A stretch of 64,000 nucleotides of DNA, from positions 18,838-82,837 of the forward strand of contig CAXXWB010000057.1 in the NCBI GenBank assembly GCA_963677505.2, in the 5' to 3' direction. The position numbers were made by a program, and so were the translations under genes. Below, piece by piece: positions 44,449 to 53,347 of this stretch (positions are counted from its first letter, which is position 1; every line of letters begins with the position of its first letter). This stretch comes from JBGSUZ01 sp963677505. Lineage in GTDB: Bacteria; Bacillota; Clostridia; Peptostreptococcales; Acidaminobacteraceae. The notes under the pieces are model-generated. The model did not search any database, was not told the origin of the DNA, and saw only the letters and a list, made by a program, of their open reading frames with translations.

Positions 44449-45855
44449 TCATTTTTTTAACAATACCATTATTTTTGCATTCTCGCCATCTTCGACGACC
44501 CGTATTTCTACGCCAGAATCGTTGCCATTATTCAATTTGCTACTTGGTTGAGTCTCATCATTAAAAAGACTAATACCATTTTCCCTATAATAAGGATCCA
44601 TAATATTATCAGTTGGCTTTTGGTCCAGTTCCCTGTACCCTAATAGGGCTTCTGAACTTTCCTCTAGGTCAATGCCTTTTTGATTTTCATCGTTATTGAC
44701 AATATTTTGATCAATTCTTTTAAATATAAGGGTTTCATCCACATGCCAGATTAGAACCCCCCCTCCTTTTGAAAACAAGCCAAGGCCTTCATCTTGATTT
44801 TCCAAGTAACGGTTTTCAACCACAAAGTACTCTCCTGAAATCTCAGTAGGAATTATCAAAATATCAGGCTTACCCAATTCATTAGACTGAATTTTGTATT
44901 CCCCTGAAACGCTTACAATCATTGGGTCAACAAACCCTAAATAGCTTTTGCTCCAAGGGTCTAAATCGCTAGGGGCTTCACCCATTTTCCCGTTTCTGTA
45001 AAATAATTTATCCCCATTTCCCATTAAGCTGAAAAGGCCTACCCCTTGTGAACTGTAATCTGTGTCATATAAGTCAGGTAACCCTAGAATATGGCCTATT
45101 TCATGGGTCAAAATGCCGTGGGTTGTAATGCCACTTTTCTTAAGCCAAGGATCTTCATAATAGAGCTCTCCAATTTGAATAAATTCCGTAATTTGATAGC
45201 CCTGTATTCTGTTATAGGTGCTAATTTCATGGCTGAAGCCAGATGAAGATTTTTCTCCAGCTTTTTTATATAAATCTTCAAATCCTGCAAATACTACAAT
45301 CCAAATCACTTCTTCAGGCTGCAGTGTCTTATCTTGGTTGATGTCTAATCCTTGTAGAGATAAATATCCCGCTGCCCCTTCAATGGCCTTATCAATAGCC
45401 TCATAGGTTTCAGTTGTCAAGACATTGCCATTATTGGGATGCTTCAAATCTAATGTGACTTGGATCACACCGTCGTTAGCTAACCCACTGTGCTCTATAA
45501 TGGGAACAATCTCAAATTTACCTTGACTGCTGTCTTTGTAATACTGGTTAACACTAGGTTTTTCTTCACTAAATACTAAACGACGCCATTGTTCTGGAGT
45601 CGTCGTAATTTGTTCATCTGAAAATCCTACTAAAATGACTGCTGCAGGCGACATGTTCTTGAAAGGGGCGCTAGACCTTGTCAATTTAAAGGGCTCACCC
45701 TGACCTTCCACTGGTAAACGATAAACCTGCCGCGTATTTGTAAACGACGGAACAGATATGGGTCGTAGTTGATAATCGTCAAATGTGTTGAAAAACCCGC
45801 CAATAACGACTACACTTAGAGCTGTAAGCATTGCTTTACGGAATTCATGGCTCAT
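44449..45855 (-). CDS. M6-type (immune inhibitor A-like) zinc metalloprotease, exported
   Basis: A 468-aa protein with an N-terminal hydrophobic export segment (MLTALSVVVIGGFFNTF) and the metzincin-like zinc site HEIGHILGLPDLYD in THEIGHILGLPDLYDTDYSS, the M6 signature H-E-x2-H-x2-G-x2-D. Downstream blocks LMGNGD, DPWSKSYLGFV and GGGVLIWHVDETL are typical of M6 peptidases. There is no propeptide cysteine switch that I can see. Secreted protein degradation is likely. ATG 45855 lacks a strong RBS. Divergent from recU across a DnaA-box-rich gap. Confidence 0.85.
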   Translation of the reverse strand: MSHEFRKAMLTALSVVVIGGFFNTFDDYQLRPISVPSFTNTRQVYRLPVEGQGEPFKLTRSSAPFKNMSPAAVILVGFSDEQITTTPEQWRRLVFSEEKPSVNQYYKDSSQGKFEIVPIIEHSGLANDGVIQVTLDLKHPNNGNVLTTETYEAIDKAIEGAAGYLSLQGLDINQDKTLQPEEVIWIVVFAGFEDLYKKAGEKSSSGFSHEISTYNRIQGYQITEFIQIGELYYEDPWLKKSGITTHGILTHEIGHILGLPDLYDTDYSSQGVGLFSLMGNGDKLFYRNGKMGEAPSDLDPWSKSYLGFVDPMIVSVSGEYKIQSNELGKPDILIIPTEISGEYFVVENRYLENQDEGLGLFSKGGGVLIWHVDETLIFKRIDQNIVNNDENQKGIDLEESSEALLGYRELDQKPTDNIMDPYYRENGISLFNDETQPSSKLNNGNDSGVEIRVVEDGENAKIMVLLKK

Positions 45856-45887
45856 AAAATCACCCCTAGCGAGTCACTTTATACACA

Positions 45888-46029
45888 CTATCCACAGCTT
45901 ATCCACATAACAATTGATTTTATTAACATTATATCCCGTTTTATAGGTGTATAATCTTAAACTTATTGAGGGGTTTTCCCTAATACCCAAGACTTATCCA
46001 CAATACCCCCTGAATTCACACTATCCACA
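45888..46029 (+). other. Cluster of four DnaA-box-like sequences
   Basis: CTATCCACA 45888-45896, TTATCCACA 45899-45907, TTATCCACA 45994-46002 and CTATCCACA 46021-46029, all in the same orientation. Two match the DnaA consensus TTATCCACA exactly and two differ only at the first base. Boxes 1 and 2 are 11 bp apart (one helical turn). The DNA between is AT-rich. They fill the gap between the protease gene and recU. Confidence 0.75.
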
Positions 46030-46043
46030 AGGGAGATTATTAT

Positions 46044-46598
46044 ATGACAGTTTGGAAATCTCGAGGCCACCGAGGCGACGTCCTTGAAGAGCTTATTCTT
46101 ATGACCAATGACTACTACCGATCTAAACACTTAGGCCGTGTGGACAAAGTCAGCGTTCCCATCAAGGTCATTGAGATTGATCATCGGGGCATGATTACCA
46201 AGGCTTTTTTCGAAAAAAAATCCACAGTCGATTTCCAAGGCATTATTCAAGGTGTGGGCGTTGCCTTTGACGCCAAGGAAACTACTTTGAAAAGCTTGCC
46301 GCTCTCTAACATTCACGAACATCAAATCGAATTCATGGGAGATATTACCCAGCAAGGCGGTCTCGCCTTTTTAATTGTTCACTTTAAATTTTGTGATGAA
46401 TACTACCTCATTCCTTACGAATGGATCTTAAAGTACGTTCATGAAGAAAAACGACGCTCCATTCCCTACAAAGAAATGCCCAAAGCCTTTCAAATTCCCA
46501 TGCCCGTTAACGGTATTCTCAACTATCTTCCAACCCTAAACGCTTATGTCTCAGCCAAGGCCATCTGGAAGGAAACTGGCGACATAAAAGCCCTCTGA
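46044..46598 (+). CDS. recU: Holliday junction resolvase RecU
   Basis: A 184-aa nuclease of the RecU family (penicillin-binding protein-related factor A). Residues 7-30 carry GHRGDVLEELILMTNDYYRS; the catalytic core is STVDFQGIIQG then VAFDAKET (Asp, Asp and Lys; the middle acidic residue is Asp where B. subtilis has Glu). YYLIPYEWILKY near the end is conserved. It resolves recombination intermediates and, by family, modulates RecA. RBS GGGAG precedes ATG 46044; the DnaA-box cluster is immediately upstream, and a terminator overlaps the stop. Confidence 0.92.
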   Translation: MTVWKSRGHRGDVLEELILMTNDYYRSKHLGRVDKVSVPIKVIEIDHRGMITKAFFEKKSTVDFQGIIQGVGVAFDAKETTLKSLPLSNIHEHQIEFMGDITQQGGLAFLIVHFKFCDEYYLIPYEWILKYVHEEKRRSIPYKEMPKAFQIPMPVNGILNYLPTLNAYVSAKAIWKETGDIKAL

Positions 46599-46615
46599 TT
46601 GCTCAGAGGGCTTTT
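46586..46615. terminator. Bidirectional terminator between recU and rsmA
   Basis: AAAAGCCCTCTGA/TCAGAGGGCTTTT, perfect 13-bp arms with a 4-nt loop. It includes the recU stop codon and abuts the rsmA stop. Confidence 0.88.
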
Positions 46616-46616
46616 C

Positions 46617-47492
46617 CTATTTATGTTCATTAATATAATTCGCTAAAGTGGCAAACTCTTCTATGGTAAGGGTTTCTCCTCTTCTTTGTGGGTCTATACC
46701 CGAACCTCTTAAAAAATCAGCCGTTTGGTCTTTTGAATTCCCAAAGCCTCCAGCATTAAGGGCATTGTGAAGGGTCTTTCTTCTCTGACCAAATGCCGCT
46801 TTCACCATTTTAAAGAATAAAGCTGGATTGTCTAAAGTCACTGGCGGTTCCTGACGAATCACCATGCGAATAACGATAGAATCTACGTTAGGCTGAGGCA
46901 TAAAGACGGTTCTTGGTACTTTGGCAATAATACTTGGTTCGCTGTAATATTGGGCCGCCACAGACAATGAGCCATAGGCCTTTGTAGAGGGTTTTGCTGC
47001 CATGCGGTCTGCTACTTCTTTTTGAATCATGACCACTATATCACTGACAGGAATCTGTTCTTCCAAAAACATCATTATAATTGGCGTTGTAATATAATAA
47101 GGCAAATTGGCAACCACTTTTGGTTTTCTGCCTTCAAACTTCTCAGCGATTAAAGCTTTTAAGTCCACATCTAAAACATCTGCATGAATCACTTCAACGT
47201 TATCATACTCCGCTAAGGTTTCTTTCAAAACGGGTATCAGCGCTCTGTCAATTTCAATAGTGACTACTTTTCGAGCCCGCTCTGCCATGGCCTGTGTCAT
47301 AACGCCAATGCCAGGACCGATTTCTAAAATATCGTCATCAGGGCCAATTTCTGCCCCATCACAAATTCTGTCAATAATCTGTTCATCAATTAAAAAATTC
47401 TGACCTAAGCTTTTAGAAAAGCGAAAGCCGTATTTATCCATAATGTACTTAATGGTTGAGGGTGAAGTCAGTTTCAACATATTCTCCTGCAC
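46617..47492 (-). CDS. rsmA: 16S rRNA dimethyladenosine transferase RsmA (KsgA)
   Basis: A 291-aa SAM methyltransferase that dimethylates the two adenosines of the 3'-terminal 16S helix. Signatures: SLGQNFLIDEQII, ILEIGPGIGVMTQAMAE and the catalytic VVANLPYYITTPIIM (N-L-P-Y). It follows rnmV with a 3-bp gap, the same pair order as in Bacillus subtilis (rnmV-ksgA). ATG 47492 or the internal ATG 47480 (MLKLTSPSTI) are both possible; AGGAGAAT lies just before the second. Confidence 0.96.
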   Translation of the reverse strand: MQENMLKLTSPSTIKYIMDKYGFRFSKSLGQNFLIDEQIIDRICDGAEIGPDDDILEIGPGIGVMTQAMAERARKVVTIEIDRALIPVLKETLAEYDNVEVIHADVLDVDLKALIAEKFEGRKPKVVANLPYYITTPIIMMFLEEQIPVSDIVVMIQKEVADRMAAKPSTKAYGSLSVAAQYYSEPSIIAKVPRTVFMPQPNVDSIVIRMVIRQEPPVTLDNPALFFKMVKAAFGQRRKTLHNALNAGGFGNSKDQTADFLRGSGIDPQRRGETLTIEEFATLANYINEHK

Positions 47493-47495
47493 TTT

Positions 47496-48086
47496 CTATT
47501 CAAGATTGAGAGTTGACGGTTCTGGGTTTAGCTCAATTGCTGAAACCGCCTCGTCAAACTCTTTACGTGTAATACCATATCGGTTTAGTCTTATGAGAAA
47601 CTGTTTTGCATTCCCATAACCGATGCCTAGGGTTTTCCCCACTGAGTTGCGTCTCTCTGCCGCCGATGGGTTCCCTTCTAAGTCGTTACGAATCAAGTCC
47701 AATTTACTAAATATAGGCGCCTCTGCATGACAAACGGTTTTTACCTTTTTAAGTGCCTCACGGATGCTCTCAGGACTGGCATTTTCAACGCCTATGTCGT
47801 CATCCTTAATGGCCTGCTCCCTTGGTAGAAAACAATGCTTGGCCAGTGGAAAACGTTTGGTCAGCGTTTCTCTGATTTTTTCACCTGCAAAATCTGGGTC
47901 CGTTAAGATGATAATGCCACAGCGTTTATAAGCCGACTCAATTCTAGCAAATATTTTTTCATTAAGGCCAAAGCCACTTGTAAAAATCAATTCTGCATCT
48001 ACTGCTCTTTTGACGGCAGTAATATCATCACGGCCTTCGACCACAATCACTTCTTTAATTCGTTCCATTGTAATTACTCCATTCAT
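47496..48086 (-). CDS. rnmV: Ribonuclease M5 (5S rRNA maturation)
   Basis: Cuts precursor 5S rRNA in Firmicutes. The Toprim domain has IVVEGRDDITAVKRA with the catalytic Glu and IILTDPDFAGEKIRE with D-x-D. The C-terminal half (KTLGIGYGNAKQFLIRLNRY) is the DUF4093 domain typical of RNase M5. ATG 48086 or the internal ATG 48068 (MERIKEVIVVEG); the latter starts where other RNase M5 proteins start. It abuts the G5/3D protein gene and precedes rsmA, as expected. Confidence 0.95.
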   Translation of the reverse strand: MNGVITMERIKEVIVVEGRDDITAVKRAVDAELIFTSGFGLNEKIFARIESAYKRCGIIILTDPDFAGEKIRETLTKRFPLAKHCFLPREQAIKDDDIGVENASPESIREALKKVKTVCHAEAPIFSKLDLIRNDLEGNPSAAERRNSVGKTLGIGYGNAKQFLIRLNRYGITRKEFDEAVSAIELNPEPSTLNLE

Positions 48087-49199
48087 TTATTCCAAGACGT
48101 AGACCACCACACGGCGTCTCCCAAATTCAATACATTCCTGATAGGTATTAAAGAAAAGATCCACTCGATATCCTTTAATAGCAGAACCTGTATCTTCGGC
48201 TGTTGCATAACCATAGGCGCCACTTCCGTCTGCATATTCAATATATAATTTAGTTCCCAGCGGAATCACCGTTGGGTCCACTGCCACCGTACCCACTTTT
48301 GCATATGTCCCAGATTTGGTAATGCCATACCCATCCATCCCTGGTAACTTACCCGTACTGTCAAAAGATAAGTCATATGCCGTAGCTATCATAACATATG
48401 AGTTCTTATAAGAAAAGTTCTTTGAACGGGTAGTCATCTGACTGCTGCTAGACTGAGCCCCAGAACTTGTATTCGAAGACATGAGATTTACCCCTGAACT
48501 TTTGCCTGTGCTAGCAGTTTGAATATCCTTTGGCTTCACATAGGCAGGCCCTACTTGCATGACTTGATTTACGGGTTGACGAAGGACCTCTGTTTTCACG
48601 AGTACACGACCTACTTCTATACCACTCATTCGCGTAATTTCATAATACTCTTTTAGAACGCCCATTTCACCATATTGGTCAATTCGCTTTTCTCCAGGGT
48701 TTAAATCCTTATTTTGAACGGTCGTATTTTTAAAAGGCACTTCTCTGTTGACGGTTACAACAGTTTTCATCTCTTGATCCACTTCAATGGTTTCACCCGA
48801 TTTAATCACGCGGTCTAAAGAAACATTCAAGGTATCCTTCTCCCCCAACATAACACCAACCCTTTGCAATACCTGCTTAGCAGTCAGATTTCGTTGATAA
48901 ACGGCAATTTCTCTATCCCCAACCAGAACAGTGATTGGCTTAAACCGTTTAATGGAAATATAAAGTCCCTCGCTCAAAGGAGTATCTTCCGGTGGATAAA
49001 TCTCATCCATCGGTCTGAGAGAAAGGGACTGTTCTTCTAAAACTTGCTTGATGTTTTTGGAAAAAGTTACAACTTTTACCTCTTTTGCGCCATCCACAAT
49101 AACCACTTCTGTTCGAAGCAGTTCTAAAAGTACAGAGCCTCCCAAAATAATGGAAAAAATCACTGTCAGCACGATGATAAGTGGATGCTTTAGTTTCAT
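48087..49199 (-). CDS. YabE-like cell-wall protein: DUF348 repeats, G5 and 3D domain
   Basis: A 370-aa exported protein with N-terminal membrane segment (LIIVLTVIFSIILGGSVLLEL), two DUF348 repeats (about 35-150), a G5 domain (about 150-225) and a Ser/Thr-rich linker. The C-terminal 3D domain (about 270-370) has GYGITKSGTYAKVGTVAVDP and the three-Asp core TAEDTGSAIKGYRVDLFF. Related proteins (YabE, RpfB-like) remodel peptidoglycan as lytic transglycosylases. ATG 49199 follows AGGAGA. Position between tatD and rnmV equals yabE in Bacillus subtilis. Confidence 0.92.
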   Translation of the reverse strand: MKLKHPLIIVLTVIFSIILGGSVLLELLRTEVVIVDGAKEVKVVTFSKNIKQVLEEQSLSLRPMDEIYPPEDTPLSEGLYISIKRFKPITVLVGDREIAVYQRNLTAKQVLQRVGVMLGEKDTLNVSLDRVIKSGETIEVDQEMKTVVTVNREVPFKNTTVQNKDLNPGEKRIDQYGEMGVLKEYYEITRMSGIEVGRVLVKTEVLRQPVNQVMQVGPAYVKPKDIQTASTGKSSGVNLMSSNTSSGAQSSSSQMTTRSKNFSYKNSYVMIATAYDLSFDSTGKLPGMDGYGITKSGTYAKVGTVAVDPTVIPLGTKLYIEYADGSGAYGYATAEDTGSAIKGYRVDLFFNTYQECIEFGRRRVVVYVLE

Positions 49200-49250
49200 C
49201 GAATTCTCCTGTTGGCTTCAGTCTTTGACATTAAGTCATCTATCGGCCTT

Positions 49251-50018
49251 CTACTTTATTTTAAAGTAGGTTTTCGCATTATGAGTTGTCGCTTCTGCAA
49301 TTTCCTCAATGCTGAGCCCCTTGATTTGAGCAATTTTCTCACAAACGTATTTCACGTACAAGGATTCATTGCGTTTGCCTCGGAAGGGTTCTGGGGTTAA
49401 ATAAGGGGAATCGGTTTCAATCATAAGTCTTTCCAGTGGAACCGTTTCAATTACTTCAATCAATTTTCTGGAATTCTTGTAGGTCACAGGGCCTGCTATA
49501 CTAATGTATCCACCCAGTTTAACATATTCCTTTGCAAGCTCCCCACTTCCTGAATAGCAGTGCATAAGGACCCCAGTTTCAAAAGTATGTTCTTTTCTGA
49601 GGGTGTCAAAAGTCTCCTGATTGGCTTCTCTATCATGAATAATCACAGGCATATTGAGGCGCTTTGCAAGCCTTAACTGCTCTATAAACCATTTACGCTG
49701 AACGTCTCTGGGTGAATAGTCATAGTGAAAATCCAGACCAATTTCGCCAATGGCCTGTACCTTGGGCTTTTTACTCAGGGCTTCAATCATCATTAGTAAA
49801 CTGTCATCTAAAGAAGAGGCATCGTGGGGATGAACCCCCACAGCTGCATAAATCATATCATATTTTTGCGCCAATTCAACTGCACGGACAGAACTTTCAA
49901 AGTCAGCCCCTGGGTTCATTATATAACCAATCCCATTGGCCTTTGCTCGATTAATGACCAAGTCTCGGTCATTATCAAATCGTTCGCCGTCCAAGTGGGC
50001 ATGTGAATCGAATAACAT
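49251..50018 (-). CDS. tatD: TatD family metal-dependent hydrolase
   Basis: A 255-aa TIM-barrel nuclease/hydrolase (YabD type). Metal ligands: SHAHLDGERF (H-x-H), GEIGLDFHYDYSPRDVQ, VIIHDREAN, LMHCYSGSGE and MIETDSPYLTPEPFRGKRN. ATG 50018 with AGGAGG 7 nt upstream. It is downstream of metG, separated by an array of hairpin-forming repeats. Related enzymes have 3'-5' exonuclease or D-amino-acyl-tRNA deacylase activity. Confidence 0.95.
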   Translation of the reverse strand: MLFDSHAHLDGERFDNDRDLVINRAKANGIGYIMNPGADFESSVRAVELAQKYDMIYAAVGVHPHDASSLDDSLLMMIEALSKKPKVQAIGEIGLDFHYDYSPRDVQRKWFIEQLRLAKRLNMPVIIHDREANQETFDTLRKEHTFETGVLMHCYSGSGELAKEYVKLGGYISIAGPVTYKNSRKLIEVIETVPLERLMIETDSPYLTPEPFRGKRNESLYVKYVCEKIAQIKGLSIEEIAEATTHNAKTYFKIK

Positions 50019-50034
50019 ATTGTACCTCCTAATT

Positions 50035-50184
50035 CGCAGAGAGTGTCTATGACACTCTCACTTTTTAGCTTTCGGTGTTTGCTTCGCAAACTCCTTTCGC
50101 AGAGAGTGTCTACGACACTCTCACTTTTGAGCTTTCGGTGTTTGCTTCGCAAACTCCTTTCGCGAGAGTGTCTACGACACTCTC
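50035..50184. repeat. Tandem 63-bp repeats of two mini-hairpins, overlapping the metG stop codon
   Basis: Repeats start at 50035 and 50098, with a third partial copy at 50161. Each full unit has the 21-bp palindrome GAGAGTGTC-TAY-GACACTCTC (9-bp arms) and GTTTGC-TTC-GCAAAC (6-bp arms). The third palindrome (50164-50184) contains the metG stop codon (TAG, 50172-50174), so the repeat encodes the last MetG residues. Confidence 0.85.
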
Positions 50185-52175
50185 ACTCCGCTTGGCATAT
50201 CCACGGAAACCAGTTCAAGTTTCTCACCGTCTGCAGCCGCTAAAATCATACCGTTTGAATCTATCCCTCGGAGTTTAACAGGCTTAAGGTTCGCTACCAA
50301 AATAACTTTTCTTCCCACTAAGGTTGCCACATCAAAGTACTTAGCAATACCTGAAACCACTTGTCTTGTTTCTTCGCCAACCTTTAATTGAAGAACCAAT
50401 AATTTATCCGCATTAGGGTGAGCTTCTGCACTAAGGATTTCTGCCACTCTTAAATCCACTTTGAAAAATTCATCTATTGTAATTTCACCTAATATTTCAT
50501 CATCGTTCTTAGCTTTATTCTTCTCTTCTTTTTTTGCTTCTTTACTTTCTTTTTTTGCTTCTTTCTCATCTTTGCCTTCAGCAGTGGCTTCAGTTTTTTT
50601 ACCGCCGCCAAGTTCTGCGAGGGCTTCTAATTCCTTAGCCACATCAATTCTTGGGAACAGAGACTCGCCCTTCTTCACCACTGTGCCTTCAGGAAGGATT
50701 CCAAAAGTATCCCCTGTTGCCCAGTTGGTGTAATCTCCTTCTTCAATGCCAATTTGAGCCCAAATCCCTCTTGCCGTATGAACCATGAAGGGTTGAATCA
50801 ACACAGATATAATACGGATAGACTCCGTTAAGTTATATAGGACCGCATCAAGTATAGGCGCATTTGCTTCATCTTTTGCAAGAACCCAAGGGCAAGTTTC
50901 GTCAATATATTTATTGGTTCTTCTAATAAACTTCCAAATTTCTTCTAAAGCGTTAGAGAAATCTAATTTCTCCATTCTTTCTTCTACTTTAGTTTTAACA
51001 CTTTCTGCGACTTCAATCAATGAGCTATCAAACTCTGTTTGGGCCTCAGACTTTCTAACAACACCCCCATTGTATTTTTCAACCATGGCAACGCTTCTAC
51101 TGACCAAGTTCCCAAGGTCATTGGCAAGGTCTGAGTTCAATCTATTGAGCAAAACTTCATTCGTAAACAAACCATCTTGACCAAAAGCATATTCTCTTAA
51201 TAGGAAGTATTTAAGAGCGTCAACCCCATATCTGCCGATGAGAACGTAAGGATCTACAACATTCCCAACAGATTTACTCATTTTCCCACCTTCAAGGAGT
51301 ATCCAACCGTGACCAAAGACTTTCTTTGGAACTGGAATATCTAACGCCATCAGAAGGGCTGGCCAAATAATTGTGTGGAAACGAACAATTTCCTTACCAA
51401 CCAATTGAACGTTAGCAGGCCAGAATTTTTCGAAATCCAAATCTGTCTTTTCAGGATAACCAAGAGCTGTAATATAGTTGCTTAGAGCGTCAATCCAAAC
51501 ATAAATAACATGTTTAGGGTCGAAAGGTACAGGAATACCCCAGCTGAAAGAAGTTCTTGAAACACATAGGTCTTCAAGTCCTGGCTTAATGAAGTTGTTA
51601 ACCATTTCGTTGATTCTTGATTTTGGTTCTAAGAAACAATCTTCTGCCTCAAAGAGTTCGAGAAGACGGTCTTGGTATTTTGAAAGCTTAAAGAAATAAG
51701 CTTCTTCTTTCGTCATTTGAACTTCTCTGCCACAGTCAGGGCATTTGCCGTCCACCAATTGGGTTTCCGTCCAGAAAGATTCACAAGGCGTGCAATACCA
51801 ACCTTCATAAGCGCCTAAGTAAATATCCCCTTGGTCATAAAGCTTTTGGAAAATCATTTGGACACGTCTTTTGTGGTCCTCATCTGTCGTTCGAATGAAA
51901 ATGTCATAAGAAATTTCCATTGCGCTCCAAAGTTCTTTAATTTCAGCAATCATGCCATCTAAATAAACTTTAGGTGCAACACCAGCGCTGTTGGCTACCG
52001 TTTCGATTTTCTGACCATGTTCATCAGTCCCTGTCAAGAAAGTTACATCATAACCTTGAGCCCGTTTGAATCTTGCAATGGCATCTGCTGCAACCGTCGT
52101 ATACGTATGTCCAATATGAAGCTTAGAACTTGGGTAATAAATTGGTGTTGTCACATAAAAATGTTTGTCACACAT
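50172..52175 (-). CDS. metG: Methionyl-tRNA synthetase with C-terminal tRNA-binding domain
   Basis: About 667 aa. Class I motifs: KLHIGHTYTTVAAD (HIGH) and GGKMSKSVGNVVDPY (KMSKS). The zinc knuckle is CTPCESFW and CPDCGREVQ. A Lys/Glu-rich linker (about 530-560) joins the C-terminal OB-fold tRNA-binding domain (DFFKVDLRVAEILSAEAHPNA, ILVANLKPVKLRG). ATG 52175 (MCDKHFYVTTPIYY) is chosen because AAAGGAG lies 8 nt upstream. The C-terminus is encoded inside a palindromic repeat. Expression is controlled by a methionine T-box leader. Confidence 0.97.
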   Translation of the reverse strand: MCDKHFYVTTPIYYPSSKLHIGHTYTTVAADAIARFKRAQGYDVTFLTGTDEHGQKIETVANSAGVAPKVYLDGMIAEIKELWSAMEISYDIFIRTTDEDHKRRVQMIFQKLYDQGDIYLGAYEGWYCTPCESFWTETQLVDGKCPDCGREVQMTKEEAYFFKLSKYQDRLLELFEAEDCFLEPKSRINEMVNNFIKPGLEDLCVSRTSFSWGIPVPFDPKHVIYVWIDALSNYITALGYPEKTDLDFEKFWPANVQLVGKEIVRFHTIIWPALLMALDIPVPKKVFGHGWILLEGGKMSKSVGNVVDPYVLIGRYGVDALKYFLLREYAFGQDGLFTNEVLLNRLNSDLANDLGNLVSRSVAMVEKYNGGVVRKSEAQTEFDSSLIEVAESVKTKVEERMEKLDFSNALEEIWKFIRRTNKYIDETCPWVLAKDEANAPILDAVLYNLTESIRIISVLIQPFMVHTARGIWAQIGIEEGDYTNWATGDTFGILPEGTVVKKGESLFPRIDVAKELEALAELGGGKKTEATAEGKDEKEAKKESKEAKKEEKNKAKNDDEILGEITIDEFFKVDLRVAEILSAEAHPNADKLLVLQLKVGEETRQVVSGIAKYFDVATLVGRKVILVANLKPVKLRGIDSNGMILAAADGEKLELVSVDMPSGVRVS

Positions 52176-52225
52176 GGTCATCTCTCCTTTTTTTATACAC
52201 ATTGGCTCACAGCCTTTTTAAAACA

Positions 52226-52560
52226 CAAAAAAACCTTCAATCACATAAGCCTTAAACGGCTCAGGGACGAAGGTTAAGATTCGCGGTACCACCCTAATTT
52301 ACGCATCCCTCACAGGATACGCCTCAAATGAACCATTTGAAATTAATTTCCAAATGAGTCACTGTGAAATAACGGTCACAACCGTCACAGTCTAAGGTTT
52401 AAATATGCCCCTTATACAAAAATAAGGCTAATCTAATACGTTCGACCATGAAGCTCAGGGACCATCTTCAATGACTGCGAGGCGCATCGGCTTTCACCTG
52501 TCCCGACTCTCTAGTGGCGTTTACACTCATTTACTCTTCCCGTCAATGCTGTTCTCATGA
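52226..52560 (-). promoter_or_regulatory. T-box riboswitch, methionine specifier, leader of metG
   Basis: Minus strand contains the T-box sequence TGGTACCGCG (52282-52291), the stem I landmark AGAGAGTCGGGACAGGTG (around 52495-52512), and a specifier-loop context GAAG-ATG-GTC with ATG at 52463-52465, matching tRNA-Met. The terminator hairpin AACCTTC/GAAGGTT (52232-52275) is followed by a T-run at 52226-52231. Uncharged tRNA-Met would favour the antiterminator. Confidence 0.93.
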
Positions 52561-52570
52561 ATTTAACGAG

Positions 52571-52599
52571 ATTTTATCACTTGTCCTTTGGGTTGTCAA
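52571..52599 (-). promoter_or_regulatory. Promoter of the T-box-metG transcript
   Basis: Minus strand TTGACA (52594-52599), 17-bp spacer, TAAAAT (52571-52576), predicted start near 52564. The rest of the gap to the next gene at 52794 is AT-rich with no further signal seen. Confidence 0.85.
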
Positions 52600-52793
52600 C
52601 TCTGACTCATGTTCCTTCTATTTATAAGCCCTCACAAAATTAATATTCACATTACCCATTGATTTTAATAACACTGCATGATATAACATTGGTGGCAAGA
52701 CCCTACAAATGTATATGAAAAAGAACATCTTTGGGCATTGAGCCCTTAGAGAAAACTATAAGTTCCACTTTTGGCATCAATAAGGAGAAACAC

Positions 52794-53225
52794 ATGAAAA
52801 AACTTGAAAAACAATTAGAAGGACTCTATCAATCACAATTGGAAGATTTTTCTCTAGAGCTGAGCGATCAGCGCATTCGTTTTAAAACGACAAAAACAGA
52901 GATCAGCCAGTTTGATGAACTGGTTTTTGACGGTGTTAGAGCATTCTTTTATGCTGACCCCAATAAGGCAGACCACTCAAATCCAATCCTTTTAACCGAC
53001 GACACAAAAAATGAAACAACAGAGCTTTCCTCCATTGTTTTCTGTGATAAGGGATTTGGCGAATTTGCCATTATCTCTTCTTTAGAAGACCACGCTCGTG
53101 GTGAAGCTCCCATAGAAATTTCTATTCCTAATTTTAACCTTTGCTTTGGAGAAGCTTCTTTCTTTATAGAAGCAAAAAGCGTTACCATCAATGACAATCG
53201 ATTTTCTTTGAAACAGCAGCATTAG
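52794..53225 (+). CDS. Hypothetical cytosolic protein
   Basis: A 143-aa protein, MKKLEKQLEGLYQSQLEDFS then LELSDQRIRFKTTKT. The rest is predicted beta-rich (VFCDKGFGEFAIISSLEDHA). The start is ATG 52794 with AAGGAGAAAC upstream; a longer frame from 52731 lacks an RBS. I do not recognise a family. No signal peptide or membrane segment. Confidence 0.62.
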   Translation: MKKLEKQLEGLYQSQLEDFSLELSDQRIRFKTTKTEISQFDELVFDGVRAFFYADPNKADHSNPILLTDDTKNETTELSSIVFCDKGFGEFAIISSLEDHARGEAPIEISIPNFNLCFGEASFFIEAKSVTINDNRFSLKQQH

Positions 53226-53347
53226 TTTAAGACCCATGTCACACCCTCACCAAAATTTCCAAAAACAACAACTGCAATAGAAGGATTTTTTGAACTTCGT
53301 GTAGAACTTCTATTGTTAAGCATGAAAATATTAAAAGGTGGTGTCTT

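Noticed and set aside
46003..46012. ATACCCCC near the DnaA boxes as a CstR half site
   Set aside because: No matching right arm and no promoter nearby.
50035..50184. 63-bp repeats as CRISPR
   Set aside because: Units are directly joined with identical contents, so there are no unique spacers.
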